Shown here piece after piece: positions 16,883 through 27,122 of a stretch of 64,000 nt of DNA. Source of the stretch: Adhaeribacter soli (lineage in GTDB: Bacteria; Bacteroidota; Bacteroidia; Cytophagales; Hymenobacteraceae); contig NZ_VTWT01000001.1 in NCBI RefSeq assembly GCF_008727925.1, positions 620,001 to 684,000 on the forward strand. Direction: 5' to 3'. Under the pieces are notes generated by a model, which did not search any database, had not been told where the DNA came from, and saw only the letters and a list, made by a program, of their open reading frames with translations. A program made the position numbers and the translations under genes. Positions within the stretch are counted from its first letter, which is position 1, and the number at the start of each line of letters is the position of its first letter.

Positions 16883-18517
16883 TTAAAGTACTAGGCTATT
16901 CTTTTTGGTTTTGGTGTATTGAATGGCTGCTTTTATAAATTTCACAAAAAGCGGATGCGGGTTTTGCACGGTGCTTTTCAGCTCCGGGTGGTATTGCGCC
17001 GCCACAAACCAGGGATGGTTTTGCAGCTCGATCACTTCCACCAGGCCGGTTTCCGGGTTTATGCCCGAGGCGATCATGCCGTTCTCTTCAAAAGCCTGCA
17101 GGTATTTGTTGTTGAACTCGTAGCGGTGGCGGTGGCGTTCGGTTATCTTGTTTTTGCCGTAGGCCGAAAATGCTTTGGAGCCTTTCTTCAGTTCACAGGT
17201 ATAAGAGCCCAGCCGCATGGTACCGCCCATTTGGGTGATCTCCTTCTGGTCTGCCATCATATCTATAACCGGATTTTTGGCCTCAGGTTCCATTTCCGTT
17301 GAAGTGGCATCTTTGATATTCAGCACGTTACGCGCGAATTCGATGGCTGCCGCCTGCATGCCGAGGCAAATGCCGAAGAACGGAATGTTGTTTTCGCGGG
17401 CGTAGCAAATGGTCTGGATCTTGCCTTCAAAACCGCGCTGGCCAAAGCCGGGAGCAACCAGAATGCCATCGAGGTTTTGGAGCTGGGAAGCTACCGTTTC
17501 CTTATCGATGAGTTCGGCATGGAAGGTTTTCAGTTTTACTTTGCATTCGTTTTGCGCACCGGCATGAATAAACGCCTCGATGATGGATTTATAAGCGTCC
17601 GGCAGCTCCACGTATTTCCCGATCAGGCCGATGGTAACTTCTTCGGTCGGGTTTTTCAGGCGGCCAAGGAATTCTTTCCAAGAATCCAGGTCCGGATCCT
17701 GCGCGCCGCCGGTAAGTTTCAGTTTCTTGATTACGCGTTCGTCCAGCTTTTCTTTTTTCATCAGGAGCGGCACGTCGTAAATGGTTTCCGCATCCAGGCT
17801 TTCGATTACCGAATTAACCTGCACGTTGCAGAACAAAGCGATCTTCTTGCGCATTTCGCTCGGGATCGGGTATTCGGAGCGGCAAACCAGGATGTCCGGA
17901 TTTACGCCGGCTTCGGAAAGCGCTTTAACCGAGTGCTGGGTAGGCTTGGTTTTCAGTTCGCCGGCCGCTTTCAGGTAAGGGAGCAAGGTAAGGTGAATTA
18001 CCAGGGAATCGTTCGGCGGCAGTTCCCAGCGGAGCTGCCGTACCGATTCAATGAATGGCAATGATTCGATATCGCCTACGCAACCGCCTATTTCGGTAAT
18101 TACCACGTCAAATTCGCCGGTCTGGCCTAAAAGCAGCATCCGCCGTTTAATTTCGTCGGTAATATGAGGAACTACCTGTACGGTTTTTCCCAGGTAAGCG
18201 CCCTGGCGTTCCTGGGTAATTACGTGGTTATAAATTTTGCCGGTAGTAACGTTATTGGCCTGGGAGGTAGGAATGTTTAAGAAACGTTCGTAATGCCCCA
18301 GGTCCAGGTCGGTTTCGGCTCCGTCGTCGGTAACGAAACATTCGCCGTGTTCGTACGGGTTTAGCGTGCCCGGATCGATGTTAATATAGGGGTCGAATTT
18401 CTGAATGGTTACGGAAAAGCCTCTGGCTTGCAGAAGTTTAGCCAGGGATGCTGAAATGATGCCTTTACCTAAGGAAGATGTAACACCGCCGGTTACGAAA
18501 ATGAATTTTGAAGCCAC
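16883..18517 (-). CDS. pyrG: CTP synthase
   Basis: 544 residues, full length, from GTG 18517. Makes CTP from UTP, ATP and glutamine. The N-terminal synthetase domain has [37 protein letters not shown] and [11 protein letters not shown]. The C-terminal class I glutamine amidotransferase has the nucleophile in FFGICLGMQ and the His/Glu of QYHPE. A -7 box (TAACTTTG on the minus strand, 18544-18551) lies 27 bases upstream. Probably co-transcribed with yidC. Confidence 0.97.
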   Translation of the reverse strand: MASKFIFVTGGVTSSLGKGIISASLAKLLQARGFSVTIQKFDPYINIDPGTLNPYEHGECFVTDDGAETDLDLGHYERFLNIPTSQANNVTTGKIYNHVITQERQGAYLGKTVQVVPHITDEIKRRMLLLGQTGEFDVVITEIGGCVGDIESLPFIESVRQLRWELPPNDSLVIHLTLLPYLKAAGELKTKPTQHSVKALSEAGVNPDILVCRSEYPIPSEMRKKIALFCNVQVNSVIESLDAETIYDVPLLMKKEKLDERVIKKLKLTGGAQDPDLDSWKEFLGRLKNPTEEVTIGLIGKYVELPDAYKSIIEAFIHAGAQNECKVKLKTFHAELIDKETVASQLQNLDGILVAPGFGQRGFEGKIQTICYARENNIPFFGICLGMQAAAIEFARNVLNIKDATSTEMEPEAKNPVIDMMADQKEITQMGGTMRLGSYTCELKKGSKAFSAYGKNKITERHRHRYEFNNKYLQAFEENGMIASGINPETGLVEVIELQNHPWFVAAQYHPELKSTVQNPHPLFVKFIKAAIQYTKTKKNSLVL

Positions 18518-18543
18518 AAGTTTGCTGTTTGTCTTATGGACTG

Positions 18544-18551
18544 CAAAGTTA
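18544..18551 (-). promoter_or_regulatory. -7 box upstream of pyrG
   Basis: TAACTTTG on the minus strand matches TAnnTTTG. The -33 region at the expected spacing reads TTTCG, one mismatch from TTTG. Distance to the GTG start is about 27 bases. Confidence 0.5.
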
Positions 18552-18792
18552 ACCTTTAAATCCGAAATAACCCGAAATTACTTTTAATTGCGAGGACGCC
18601 TGTACTGGTATAATATCCTGTTTCCGGGAAAATTAATATTCCTTTCGCCGAATAAGGATCGTAGCCAGACAAAAACCGGCCTTTTGATTTAAATCTTTCC
18701 TAAAAAATACCCCCTTAGTAATTGAGAAAAAACCGTTACAGTATTTTATCAGAAAGTTAAAGAAAGTTTCAGGTGCTTTTAGAGCATAGTGA

Positions 18793-18872
18793 AGTTAATT
18801 TTTAGAGAGTGGGATTACAAATCCCACGGCTCTGTTAAGACGGGATTACAAATCCCGTCAAGCAAATTCTAT
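18793..18872. repeat. double-hairpin dispersed element, copy 2
   Basis: Reverse-complement copy of the 4095-4187 element: GTGGGATTACAAATCCCAC and CGGGATTACAAATCCCG in the opposite order, joined by GGCTCTGTTAAGA, and bounded by AGTTAATTTTTAGA and CAAGCAAATTCTA. Only a few differences are seen in about 80 bases. Confidence 0.85.
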
Positions 18873-18944
18873 ATTTTAAATAGACTGTGTACTAGTTTAT
18901 AAGTTGATGAAAACACGATAGATCAGTTTTAGGTACTTTATTGC

Positions 18945-19071
18945 GTCATCCCGAACAACGTTGAGGGAACTTATGGAGATTACAATGACAAAGCGAGCGT
19001 AGCAAGATTTGTCTTACCGTTTATTTTAAATAGGCGGCTTTATAAGTTCCCTCGGCTTCGCTCGGGATGAC
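18945..19071. repeat. inverted-repeat element with 49 bp shared core, copy 1
   Basis: GTCATCCCGA...GAGGGAACTTAT at the left and ATAAGTTCCCTC...TCGGGATGAC at the right are inverted. Inside, 18975-19023 is identical over 49 bases to 39546-39594. This 127 bp unit and AT-rich words (19120-19246, repeats of CACATT and TCAAATC) fill the roughly 920 bp gap between pyrG and cphA. I see no gene in that gap. Confidence 0.85.
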
Positions 19072-19440
19072 CAAATAATTTAAATCAGCCTTTCCCAAAT
19101 TAGAAAACCCAGCTATTGGCATAATTATCAATTCCCAAATTACCAGATCAACACATTAACACATTATCAAATCAGCACATTAGCAAATTAGCACATTACC
19201 CCATTTTCAAATCTTCAAATCTCCAAATTTTCAAATCACCAAGGCTAATACGGTTTTTTTGGCGGGTAATACGGAAACTTAGTTAAGGCTGTAACCGTAA
19301 GGTTGCGGTAGTGGTATAATATTAGAAAAATGGTATTTATTTTCGGCAAAAAGGTAAAACCCGGAATCAGAAACTGCCGTACCGCGTGAAAAATTCACAT
19401 AAACGCATCACCACACGAACACCATTACAAATCACTCTTC

Positions 19441-22068
19441 ATGAAAGTTGTAGAACAGCGCATTATGCGCGGACCGAACTATTGGTCGGTTAAACATCCT
19501 AAGATTATCGTATTAAAAGTTGATTTAGGGAACGTTGCAGAAGTAAAAACAAATGAAATACCCGGCTTTGCCGATCGCCTCGAGGCCTGGTTTCCGGGAA
19601 TGTACAAGCACCGTTCTACCGAAGATATTGACGGTGGTTTCTTTAAAAAAGTCCGTGAAGGCACCGATCTCAGCAAAGTTATTCAGCACGTTGCCCTCGA
19701 GTTGCAAACCATGGCCGGCATGGACAGCGGATATGGCCGATCCTGTCCGGCCGAAGAGCCGGGAACGTACACCGTAATTTTTTCTTACCAGGAAGAACAA
19801 GCCGGGGAATATGCCGCCAATGCTGCCATCCGCGTTACCAGGGCCCTGGTTGCCAATGAGCACTACGATGTTCAGAAAGAAGTGGCAGAATTACACGAAA
19901 TTCGCGAATCCGCCCACTTTGGACCAAGCACTCAATCTATTGTAGACGAAGCCGTTAGCCGGGGTATTCCTTACCTGACCATTCCCGATACTTCCATTAT
20001 TCAGCTGGGCTACGGCGTAAACCAGAAACGCATTCAGGGTACTTTAACCTGCAGTACCGGCATGTTTGCCGTAGAAATTGCCGGCGATAAGGACCTGACC
20101 AAACGCATGCTGCATGATTCGGGGGTGCCGGTACCGCATGGAGTAATTATTTACGACGAAAAAGAGCTAGATGACGCCATTGAAAAGGTAGGCTACCCGC
20201 TGGTTACCAAACCACTCGACAGCCATCAGGGAAAAGGCGCCAGCATCAACATCAACCAGTACAAAGATGCCTTAACCGGCTTTAAAGAAGCTCAGAAATA
20301 CTCCAAAGCGGTTATTGTAGAGCGGTTTATTGCGGGTTACGACTACCGTTTGCTGGTAATAAACGGCAAGTTTGTAGCCGCTGCCAAACGCACGCCGGCG
20401 GCTGTAACCGGCAACGGAATCTCCACCATCCGGGAACTGATCGAAGAGGTTAACAAGGATCCTCGCCGTGGGGTAGGCCACGAGAAGGAGCTCACCATGA
20501 TCCACATCGATAAGGACACGGAAATGATCCTGGAAAATAAGGGCTTGACTTTAGACAGCGTAATTCCGGCCGGGGAGGAGCTCTTCCTGAAAACCACCGC
20601 TAACCTGAGCACCGGTGGTACGGCGATGGATGTAACCGACCTGTGCGACGAATACAACATTTTAATGGCCGAACGGATTGCCGGTATTATTGGCCTGAAT
20701 GTTTGCGGCATAGACGTAATGACCACCGATATTGCCATTCCGCTGAACGAAGCCGGCGGGGCCGTAATTGAAGTGAATGCAGCGCCGGGTTTCCGGATGC
20801 ACATTTCGCCGACCGAAGGGCTGGCGCGCAATGTGGCCGAGCCCGTGATCGATATGCTTTTCCCGGCAACCTGCAAGCCAAGTATTCCGATCGTTGCCAT
20901 TACGGGTACCAACGGCAAAACCACTACTTCGCGCCTTATTGCCCACATGGTGAAATACATGGGCTACCGCGTAGGCTTTACCACCACCGACGGCATTTAC
21001 ATTCAGGAAAAACGGTTGGTGAAAGGCGATACCACCGGACCGGTAAGTACGGAATTTGTGCTTCGGGACCCGACCGTGAATTTTGCCGTGCTGGAATGCG
21101 CCCGCGGCGGTATGTTACGTTCGGGTTTAGGCTTCCGGACTTGTGACGTAGGCATAGTAACGAACGTAGCGGCCGACCACCTGGGCCTGGGTGGCATTAA
21201 CACGGTGGAAGACATGGCCAAGGTGAAATCGGTAATTCCGCGCACGGTCCACAAAGACGGGTATGCCGTACTGAATGCTGACGACGACCACACCTATAAA
21301 ATGGCCGATGGGCTCGATTGCAAGGTAGCATTTTTTAGCCTGGACGAAGAAAATCCGCGCATTCTGGAACATATTGCCAAAGGCGGCCTGGCGGCAGTTT
21401 ATGAGAACGGCTACATCAGTATTTATAAAAATACCTACAAGATCCGGATAGACCGCGCGGCCGATATTCCGTTAACTTTTGGCGGCCGTGCCTTGTTTAA
21501 TATTCAGAATGTGCTGGCAGCAGTATTGGCCGGTTACGTTAGCAAGTTCGATATCGACGATATTAAAATGGCACTACGTACTTTCATTCCTTCGGCTTCT
21601 AAAACTCCGGGACGAATGAACCTGTTCCAGTTCCCGAACTTTGAAGTGCTGGTAGATTATGCGCATAATGCCGCCGGTTTAAGAGCCGTTGGGGAATTCC
21701 TGAAGCGCACCGACGCCACCACTAAGATCGGGGTAATTGCCGGCATCGGCGACCGCCGCGACGAAGACACCCGCGAGCTTGGAAGGCTGGCCGCTGAATT
21801 CTTCGATGAAATCATTATCCGCCATGACCGGGACCTGCGCGGAAGAACCGGCGAGGAACTGAATACGCTGATTAAGGAAGGAATTGAAGAAGTGGATCCG
21901 AATAAAAAGGTGTTTGAGATCAGCAACGAAATGAGAGCCATTGCCTTCAGCCTGGAACATGCCAAACGCGGTTCATTTGTTTCCATCTTTACCGACGATG
22001 TTTCCGAAGCTATTAAAATGGTAGAGAATTTCAAAACGATTCAGGACCGCCGGGTGCTGGTAGATTAA
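19441..22068 (+). CDS. cphA: cyanophycin synthetase
   Basis: 875 residues, full length for CphA1. Makes the storage polymer multi-L-arginyl-poly-L-aspartate. Domain order fits: N-terminal domain (about 1-160), ATP-grasp domain for Asp addition (GIPYLTIPD, VTKPLDSHQGKGASI, VIEVNAAPGFRMHISP), then a Mur-ligase-like domain for Arg addition with the P-loop ITGTNGKTTTSRLIAHM near residue 486, ECARGGMLRSGLGF, and a MurE-like C-terminal domain (VLVDYAHNAAGLRAVG). It stands alone: no cyanophycinase (cphB) or isoaspartyl dipeptidase gene is adjacent. It could use primers or variants of cyanophycin, which sequence alone cannot tell. Confidence 0.95.
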   Translation: MKVVEQRIMRGPNYWSVKHPKIIVLKVDLGNVAEVKTNEIPGFADRLEAWFPGMYKHRSTEDIDGGFFKKVREGTDLSKVIQHVALELQTMAGMDSGYGRSCPAEEPGTYTVIFSYQEEQAGEYAANAAIRVTRALVANEHYDVQKEVAELHEIRESAHFGPSTQSIVDEAVSRGIPYLTIPDTSIIQLGYGVNQKRIQGTLTCSTGMFAVEIAGDKDLTKRMLHDSGVPVPHGVIIYDEKELDDAIEKVGYPLVTKPLDSHQGKGASININQYKDALTGFKEAQKYSKAVIVERFIAGYDYRLLVINGKFVAAAKRTPAAVTGNGISTIRELIEEVNKDPRRGVGHEKELTMIHIDKDTEMILENKGLTLDSVIPAGEELFLKTTANLSTGGTAMDVTDLCDEYNILMAERIAGIIGLNVCGIDVMTTDIAIPLNEAGGAVIEVNAAPGFRMHISPTEGLARNVAEPVIDMLFPATCKPSIPIVAITGTNGKTTTSRLIAHMVKYMGYRVGFTTTDGIYIQEKRLVKGDTTGPVSTEFVLRDPTVNFAVLECARGGMLRSGLGFRTCDVGIVTNVAADHLGLGGINTVEDMAKVKSVIPRTVHKDGYAVLNADDDHTYKMADGLDCKVAFFSLDEENPRILEHIAKGGLAAVYENGYISIYKNTYKIRIDRAADIPLTFGGRALFNIQNVLAAVLAGYVSKFDIDDIKMALRTFIPSASKTPGRMNLFQFPNFEVLVDYAHNAAGLRAVGEFLKRTDATTKIGVIAGIGDRRDEDTRELGRLAAEFFDEIIIRHDRDLRGRTGEELNTLIKEGIEEVDPNKKVFEISNEMRAIAFSLEHAKRGSFVSIFTDDVSEAIKMVENFKTIQDRRVLVD

Positions 22069-22404
22069 AAAGAATTTATTTGTTTGATTGATTGATCGGA
22101 AAGGCCGTTCCTGGGTAGGGGCGGTTTTTTTATCTCCTTGTTTTTTTGGCTTTCAGGAATACCGTTCGGGAAAGGAAATTACGGGCTTTTGCAAAGGTTC
22201 CTGGGTGAGAATTCTATATTAAGTAGCAAGACTAAAATAACCGTATAATTTTCAAGGAACTTTAATTAGGCAATCTCCTGCATATAAACTTTTATATATT
22301 TTTAGTCCAGATACTAATATCAAGATACTAATGTCTTTTTACTTTGAATGAAAATATTTATGTCTGAAAACGAATTAAAACGATAGGGTTTACGACCGGA
22401 AAAC
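22069..22404. other. intergenic, weak terminator only
   Basis: A weak stem with several G-T pairs (GGCCGTTCC with GGGGCGGTT, about 22102-22128) followed by T7 may end cphA. The rest is AT-rich. I see no gene or repeat family here. Confidence 0.5.
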
Positions 22405-22785
22405 TCAGGCTTCTTTCCGGGGCTCCTCCTGCAGGTCGGCGTTCGGTTGGATGGCAATATAGGTCTCTGCTTCTTCCCGGCTGTGTACAATAGGAATAAG
22501 CGTATCGAGGCCCAGAATTGCGAAAACGTGTTTGATCTTGGTATTGAGCCCGAAAAACAGCAACTCAATCTTTTCTTCGGCAAGCGTTTGCAGGTGGGAG
22601 AGAAAAACGCCCAGCCCTGCCGAAGAAATGTAATTGATCTGAGTCCCGTCTATCCAGATCTGGCTGGGTTTTTCGCTGATCAACAAACTCAGGGTCTGAT
22701 CTACCTTCACGGCATTGCTGGCATCCAGTTCGCCGTAAAGTTTTACAATGCTAATATTTTCCAGCTTCTCGGTCTCGATCTTCAT
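22405..22785 (-). CDS. STAS-domain anti-sigma factor antagonist
   Basis: 126 residues: one STAS domain (1 to about 105) plus a short acidic tail. It follows the SpoIIAA/RsbV pattern with VKLYGELDASNAVKVDQTL, SQIWIDGTQINYISSAGLGVF and an ELLFFGLNTKIKHVF strand-helix. The serine in ISSAGLG is at the position phosphorylated by anti-sigma kinases in this family, so a partner-switch role is possible. No kinase or phosphatase partner is adjacent. Neighbours are cphA and a response regulator, each with its own long leader. Confidence 0.88.
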   Translation of the reverse strand: MKIETEKLENISIVKLYGELDASNAVKVDQTLSLLISEKPSQIWIDGTQINYISSAGLGVFLSHLQTLAEEKIELLFFGLNTKIKHVFAILGLDTLIPIVHSREEAETYIAIQPNADLQEEPRKEA

Positions 22786-23622
22786 TGTTGCCTGGTTTAA
22801 TGGTGGCGTCTGTTTTCATTTCGGCGTTGTGCGTGCCCGGTTAATTTCAGAGCGGAAAACCATTGTTTCCGGCTCCGGTAAAAGGGCTGCTAGCAGCGGA
22901 TTGTATCTTAATTAAACTCCAAAATGCATAATTGTTAGAATACCTTTTTGTAAAATATTGTGAAACCGGAATTATTTCTAGGCTAAGTGGGGCTTTCGGC
23001 AAGGCGACAACGCTAAGCCAGCAGGCAGAAAAGCCCGATAATTAAGATGCGGTAACCGGTGAAACACAGGGGCTCGCTTCCCGTTTTACCGTTTTGGCTA
23101 GTTTCTTCCGGCTAAGTGCGCATTCTCCAGAAACAAATCTTAACATTATAGGTTTGCTGCACTGTTAATCGCAGGCGGTTTGCTTTTTTCGAAACGGGTT
23201 CCCCGGAAATTGCAATAAAGTGCGCTGCTTTTTTTTAATTTAAATCCCATAAAAAGAAGTTACCGGATAAAAGAACGGCGGATTGAAATAATAGAAAGGC
23301 CTTCGCTTTTGCTTTTTGATCTGGAAATTTATTATAGTGCCTGAAATCAAAATCAATTTGGGATTATAAAGTAACGCAAATGGAAGAAAGTCCGGAACCT
23401 TGCCTGAGTATCCGATTTTAAACAAGTTATTATGAAAAAAGACCTGCAAATATGCTGCGATTAATACGGAGCTAATTTGTGACATTAATACGGTAATTTG
23501 TACAAATCTAAAGTCCTAATTTCGCACTCCTATAAACTTACCTGCTGCTTCAGGTGTTAACAAAAAGCGCCTAAACCGACCTTTACTTTAATCAGAAAAG
23601 AAACAAACTTAATTTGTGCATT
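22786..23622. other. long intergenic region before the response regulator
   Basis: About 840 bp without a credible gene. It contains a short direct repeat (ATTAATACGG, then GTAATTTGT-like, at 23461-23505). I see no terminator, tRNA or member of the palindrome families. Its length suggests a regulatory leader or an unrecognised small RNA, but nothing specific supports this. Confidence 0.4.
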
Positions 23623-24309
23623 ATGAACAGATCTATGGACGTGGATGTGAAAGTGATCAATATTGCATTAGTTGATGATCATAAAATTGTACGGGATGGT
23701 ATAAAAGCCTTACTGAAAGATGAAAATATAAACGTAATAGGAGAGGCCTCGAACGGAGCCGCACTGATTAAACTGCTGGAAGAAATTACGCCCGACCTGA
23801 TCATAATGGATATGAATATGCCGGAGCAGGACGGTTTCCTGACCATGCAGAAGATCAGGGAAAAGAACCCGGAGCAAAAAGTAATGGTGCTTTCCATGCA
23901 CGACAATGAAAAGTATGTGGCCAGAATGCTGCAACTGGGGGCTAGCGGTTATGCCCTTAAAAATATCGGGAAGGAAGAACTGGTTTGCGGCATCCGCCTG
24001 ATAGAAACCGGAAATAAATTTATTTGTACCGATCTTTCCATGTCCTTTTTGGGTAAGCTGGTGCATACGCCTACAACCCAGAGTATCTCTAACAACCATC
24101 AGGAAAAAAAGGGTGCCGAATTGTCGCAACGCGAAATTGAAGTATTGCGCCTGATTGCCGAAGGTTTGACCAATGCCGAAATTGCCGACAAGCTTTTCAC
24201 CAGCAAGCGGACCATTGAAAGCCACCGCCAGAATATTATTGAAAAAACCCAGGTAAAAAATACGGCCGCCTTAATCAAGTATGCCCTGACCCACGGCCTT
24301 ATCGATTAA
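23623..24309 (+). CDS. NarL/FixJ-type response regulator
   Basis: About 228 residues from ATG 23623; an in-frame TTG lies 9 bases upstream and ATG 23635 is also possible. The receiver domain has the acidic pair VDDH, phospho-acceptor Asp63 in LIIMDMNMP, VLSMHDN and the conserved Lys in YALKNIGKEE. The C-terminal LuxR helix-turn-helix is LSQREIEVLRLIAEGLTNAE...TSKRTIESHRQNI. A two-component transcription factor; its sensor kinase is not next to it. A terminator follows at 24454. Confidence 0.93.
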   Translation: MNRSMDVDVKVINIALVDDHKIVRDGIKALLKDENINVIGEASNGAALIKLLEEITPDLIIMDMNMPEQDGFLTMQKIREKNPEQKVMVLSMHDNEKYVARMLQLGASGYALKNIGKEELVCGIRLIETGNKFICTDLSMSFLGKLVHTPTTQSISNNHQEKKGAELSQREIEVLRLIAEGLTNAEIADKLFTSKRTIESHRQNIIEKTQVKNTAALIKYALTHGLID

Positions 24310-24453
24310 CTTGCGCTTTTTCTAAAATCGGATATTCCTCCCAGCCTTTTCTAGATTAAAATTTGAAGACTTTATAAGGTGGAAGTTGGTTGGCTGATGT
24401 TTACGGTAAAGCAAGATTGAACCAGTAAAATACTACTTCTGAAGTGTAAAATA

Positions 24454-24483
24454 AAAAGCCCCGGAATTGCTTCCGGGGCTTTT
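24454..24483. terminator. terminator between response regulator and M49 gene
   Basis: AAAAGCCCCGGAA and TTCCGGGGCTTTT form a perfect 13 bp stem with a 4-base loop. It can serve both convergent genes. Confidence 0.9.
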
Positions 24484-24511
24484 ACTTTTTTGGCCTGAAA
24501 GGCTATCGTTT

Positions 24512-26677
24512 TTAGTTCACGTTTGGCAGGTAGTTGTAGTTCTTGCCGAATTCCAGCATCTGTTGGGTAAAGTCTTTCGGGTAATCGATCTTTACGTCTA
24601 CCATTTTACCACCCTGCATTACCGGCGTTAACTTTGGCTGAATAAAACCGGAATAAGGCGGAATGTTCAGTTTGGCATAACGCGCCAGTACTTCTTTGTG
24701 TAATTCCGGATCTACTTTTACGCCGTAAGTTTCGATCAGGTATTCCGCTTTTTTGTAATCGCCTTCGGAAGTGATGCGCTGCAATTCTTTCAGTTGCTGG
24801 CCAAAAATGTTGTGGAGCTTGTTGTAATCGTTAATTACGAAGTAGGTTTTACCGTCGCGGGTTTTCTTTTCGATCACGTTGTCTTTCTTACCCATTTCGT
24901 AAGCCCATTTGGCAATCATCTGGCGGTTACGCATGTGCGCTTCTTCCACGTCTTCGCCCAAGGCTAAGCGAGAAAGCTGGGTCATCATGCCGTTGCGGAT
25001 GTAACCGTCGTACTCGGCCTTGCCTACTTCCAGGCTCGGCATTACCCCGATCTCGATCAGCTTCGGATCCATTACATAGTACAGCGCAACTAAGTCGGCG
25101 CGGCCTTCTTCAATGGAAGAAGCGTAGCTTTTCAGCGTTTGTTTTGGCGTGCCAACACCTGCATTAATTTGTCCGGAAGCGTGACCGATCACTTCGTGCA
25201 TATCGGTGTGCAGGTCGCCGGCCAGGCTGCTGTATTTTTTAGAACGCTCAATTTCTTCCGGGTTCCAGGCAAATTCGGAGAGGGCGCTGCCTTTGGCGCC
25301 GGCCTGGTTGTAGGCATGAACAATATTGCCCAGGTTCACCGATTTGGAGCCATGCTCTTTCCGGATCCAGTTTGCGTTTGGCAGGTTAATACCGATCGGG
25401 GTAGAAGGAGCGGCATCGCCGGCTTCTACTACTACCGTAATTACCTTCGCGGTAATTCCCTTTACGTCTTTCTTTTTATGCTCCGGCATCAGCGGCGAAT
25501 TGTCTTCAAACCACTGGGCCTGGTCGCCGATAGCTTTAATGCGCTTGGTAGCTTCCATATCTTTAAACGAAACCACCGATTCGTAAGAAGCACGCATGCC
25601 CAGCGGGTCTCCGTAAACTTCAATAAAGCCGTTCACCACATCGATCGGGGAAGTTACATCGTTTACCCAGGCAATGTTGTAATCATCCCAGGTTTTCAGG
25701 TCGCCGGTTTTGTAATATTGGATCAGTTTTGCCAGCGATTCTTTTTGCGCCGGGTCGGTAGCCACATTCTGGGCTTTTTCCAGCCAGCCTACAATTTTGG
25801 AGATAGCCGGATCGTACATGCCGCCTATTTTCCACACTTTTTCCTTGATCACGCCTTTCTCCTTTACCAGCTTGGAGTTCAGGCCGTAAGAAACCGGACG
25901 CGGATCGTTCTTGTTTTCTTTCTTGGCATAAAAGGCTTCCACTTCCTTCTGGGTAACGCCTTCGTAGAAGTTATTGGCTGAAGTAGCGACCAGATCCTGA
26001 CCGGCAGCCTGATTTACCCGCTTAGGCGCAATTTTCGGATCGAACATGATCGGAGAGATCCATTTTACAAAAGCGTCTTTGGTTTCGCCCTGGTTCAGCG
26101 GCAATTTGGCATCCGGCGAATTCTTCACCAGCTCCGCAAAATAAGTTTGGCTGAATTCCGGCTGAATTTTCAGGGTAGAGTAGTGGTGGTGAATACCGTT
26201 CGAGAACCAAACCCGTTTGGTATAGGTCATGAATTTCTTGAAATCCTCGCTGTTGCGGTCGCCTTTGTAGTTTTCGGCAAGCGCATCGAGAGTACGGCGA
26301 ATGCGAAGGTTATGCTTGTAGTTCTGGTCGTAAATAATGTCACGGCCGGCAAGGGCTGCTTCGTATAGGTAATAAAGCAGTTCTTTTTCCTGAGGAGCCA
26401 GTTGCTCAAAGCCCGGCACCTGGTAACGCAAAATGCGAATGTCGGCAAACTGATCGGCAATGTATTCGAAGTTGTCGACCGGAATTTCGGATTTGGTTAA
26501 ATTTCTGTTTGAATTTTCACCCTGGTTTGGTGCATTGATCTTAGCCACTTCGCTTTCCGGAGCAGCAGCTTTCGAATCAGCCTTCGAAGACGTTGTTGGC
26601 GTTGCCGACTTCGAGCATCCGGCTAAAAGCATACCGGCAATTATAAGGGCAGAAGCCGAGTTTTTAGTGATTTTCAT
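24512..26677 (-). CDS. M49-family zinc peptidase-like lipoprotein
   Basis: 721 residues with a lipoprotein leader (ALIIAGMLLAGCSKS, lipid Cys about 21). The zinc site of dipeptidyl peptidase III is recognisable as HEVIGH (about 494-499, HExxGH) with the second motif EEGRAD (about 520-525; EECRA-D/E in the family). Predicted to remove dipeptides from N termini of oligopeptides at the cell surface or in the periplasm. Such genes in Bacteroidota are sometimes misnamed dihydrofolate reductase. The active-site motifs are variants, so activity is inferred. Monocistronic by spacing. Confidence 0.82.
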   Translation of the reverse strand: MKITKNSASALIIAGMLLAGCSKSATPTTSSKADSKAAAPESEVAKINAPNQGENSNRNLTKSEIPVDNFEYIADQFADIRILRYQVPGFEQLAPQEKELLYYLYEAALAGRDIIYDQNYKHNLRIRRTLDALAENYKGDRNSEDFKKFMTYTKRVWFSNGIHHHYSTLKIQPEFSQTYFAELVKNSPDAKLPLNQGETKDAFVKWISPIMFDPKIAPKRVNQAAGQDLVATSANNFYEGVTQKEVEAFYAKKENKNDPRPVSYGLNSKLVKEKGVIKEKVWKIGGMYDPAISKIVGWLEKAQNVATDPAQKESLAKLIQYYKTGDLKTWDDYNIAWVNDVTSPIDVVNGFIEVYGDPLGMRASYESVVSFKDMEATKRIKAIGDQAQWFEDNSPLMPEHKKKDVKGITAKVITVVVEAGDAAPSTPIGINLPNANWIRKEHGSKSVNLGNIVHAYNQAGAKGSALSEFAWNPEEIERSKKYSSLAGDLHTDMHEVIGHASGQINAGVGTPKQTLKSYASSIEEGRADLVALYYVMDPKLIEIGVMPSLEVGKAEYDGYIRNGMMTQLSRLALGEDVEEAHMRNRQMIAKWAYEMGKKDNVIEKKTRDGKTYFVINDYNKLHNIFGQQLKELQRITSEGDYKKAEYLIETYGVKVDPELHKEVLARYAKLNIPPYSGFIQPKLTPVMQGGKMVDVKIDYPKDFTQQMLEFGKNYNYLPNVN

Positions 26678-26879
26678 ACGTGAAGTTAAACGGGAGAATT
26701 ATTGTTTCCTTTACAAATGAAAGCAATTGCAATTTATTATACAAAGCTCACGGATATTTACTTGCATTTCGCCCACAAACGGACAAACCGGACAAATGAT
26801 ACATGCTAAAGCTCTAAAGTTTCGGGACCCATAGATTTCCTTCATGGCCGCCATTAGAAGCGATTCCATAAATTTGTTT

Positions 26880-26985
26880 GTCATGTTGAGCGACAGCGAA
26901 ACAACTCGTCGGCTACTGGTAAAAACGTTAAATCTGGCTTTGGTGCGGAGAGCCAACGAGGTCCTTCGCTATCGCTCAGGATGAC
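26880..26985. repeat. GTCAT...GATGAC inverted-repeat element, diverged copy
   Basis: GTCATGTTGAGCGACAGCGAA at the left (first 20 bases counted from 26880) and TTCGCTATCGCTCAGGATGAC at the right are inverted with a few mismatches. It resembles the units at 18945 and 39517 in ends but lacks their 49 bp core. It sits in the 445 bp gap between the M49 gene and menE; short outer words ATTAGAAGC (about 26853) and GCTTCTAAT (about 27001) flank it. Confidence 0.7.
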
Positions 26986-27122
26986 AGCCATTTTAAGATA
27001 GCTTCTAATCAAATTACCGGCGTTGAAGTACTACTTTCCAAAAACGGTAAATTCAGCACTTGCCGGAAAAAGAACGACAATCGTTTTCAAATAAAGGTGA
27101 AAAGGGTAGTAGTTTTTGGAAC

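Noticed and set aside
23240-23485. 81-codon minus-strand frame in the gap before the response regulator
   Set aside because: No leader, no family resemblance and AT-rich composition; chance frame.
24512-26677. Dihydrofolate reductase, a name sometimes attached to such proteins
   Set aside because: HExxGH and EEGRAD motifs and the length fit M49 peptidases; no DHFR fold features are visible.
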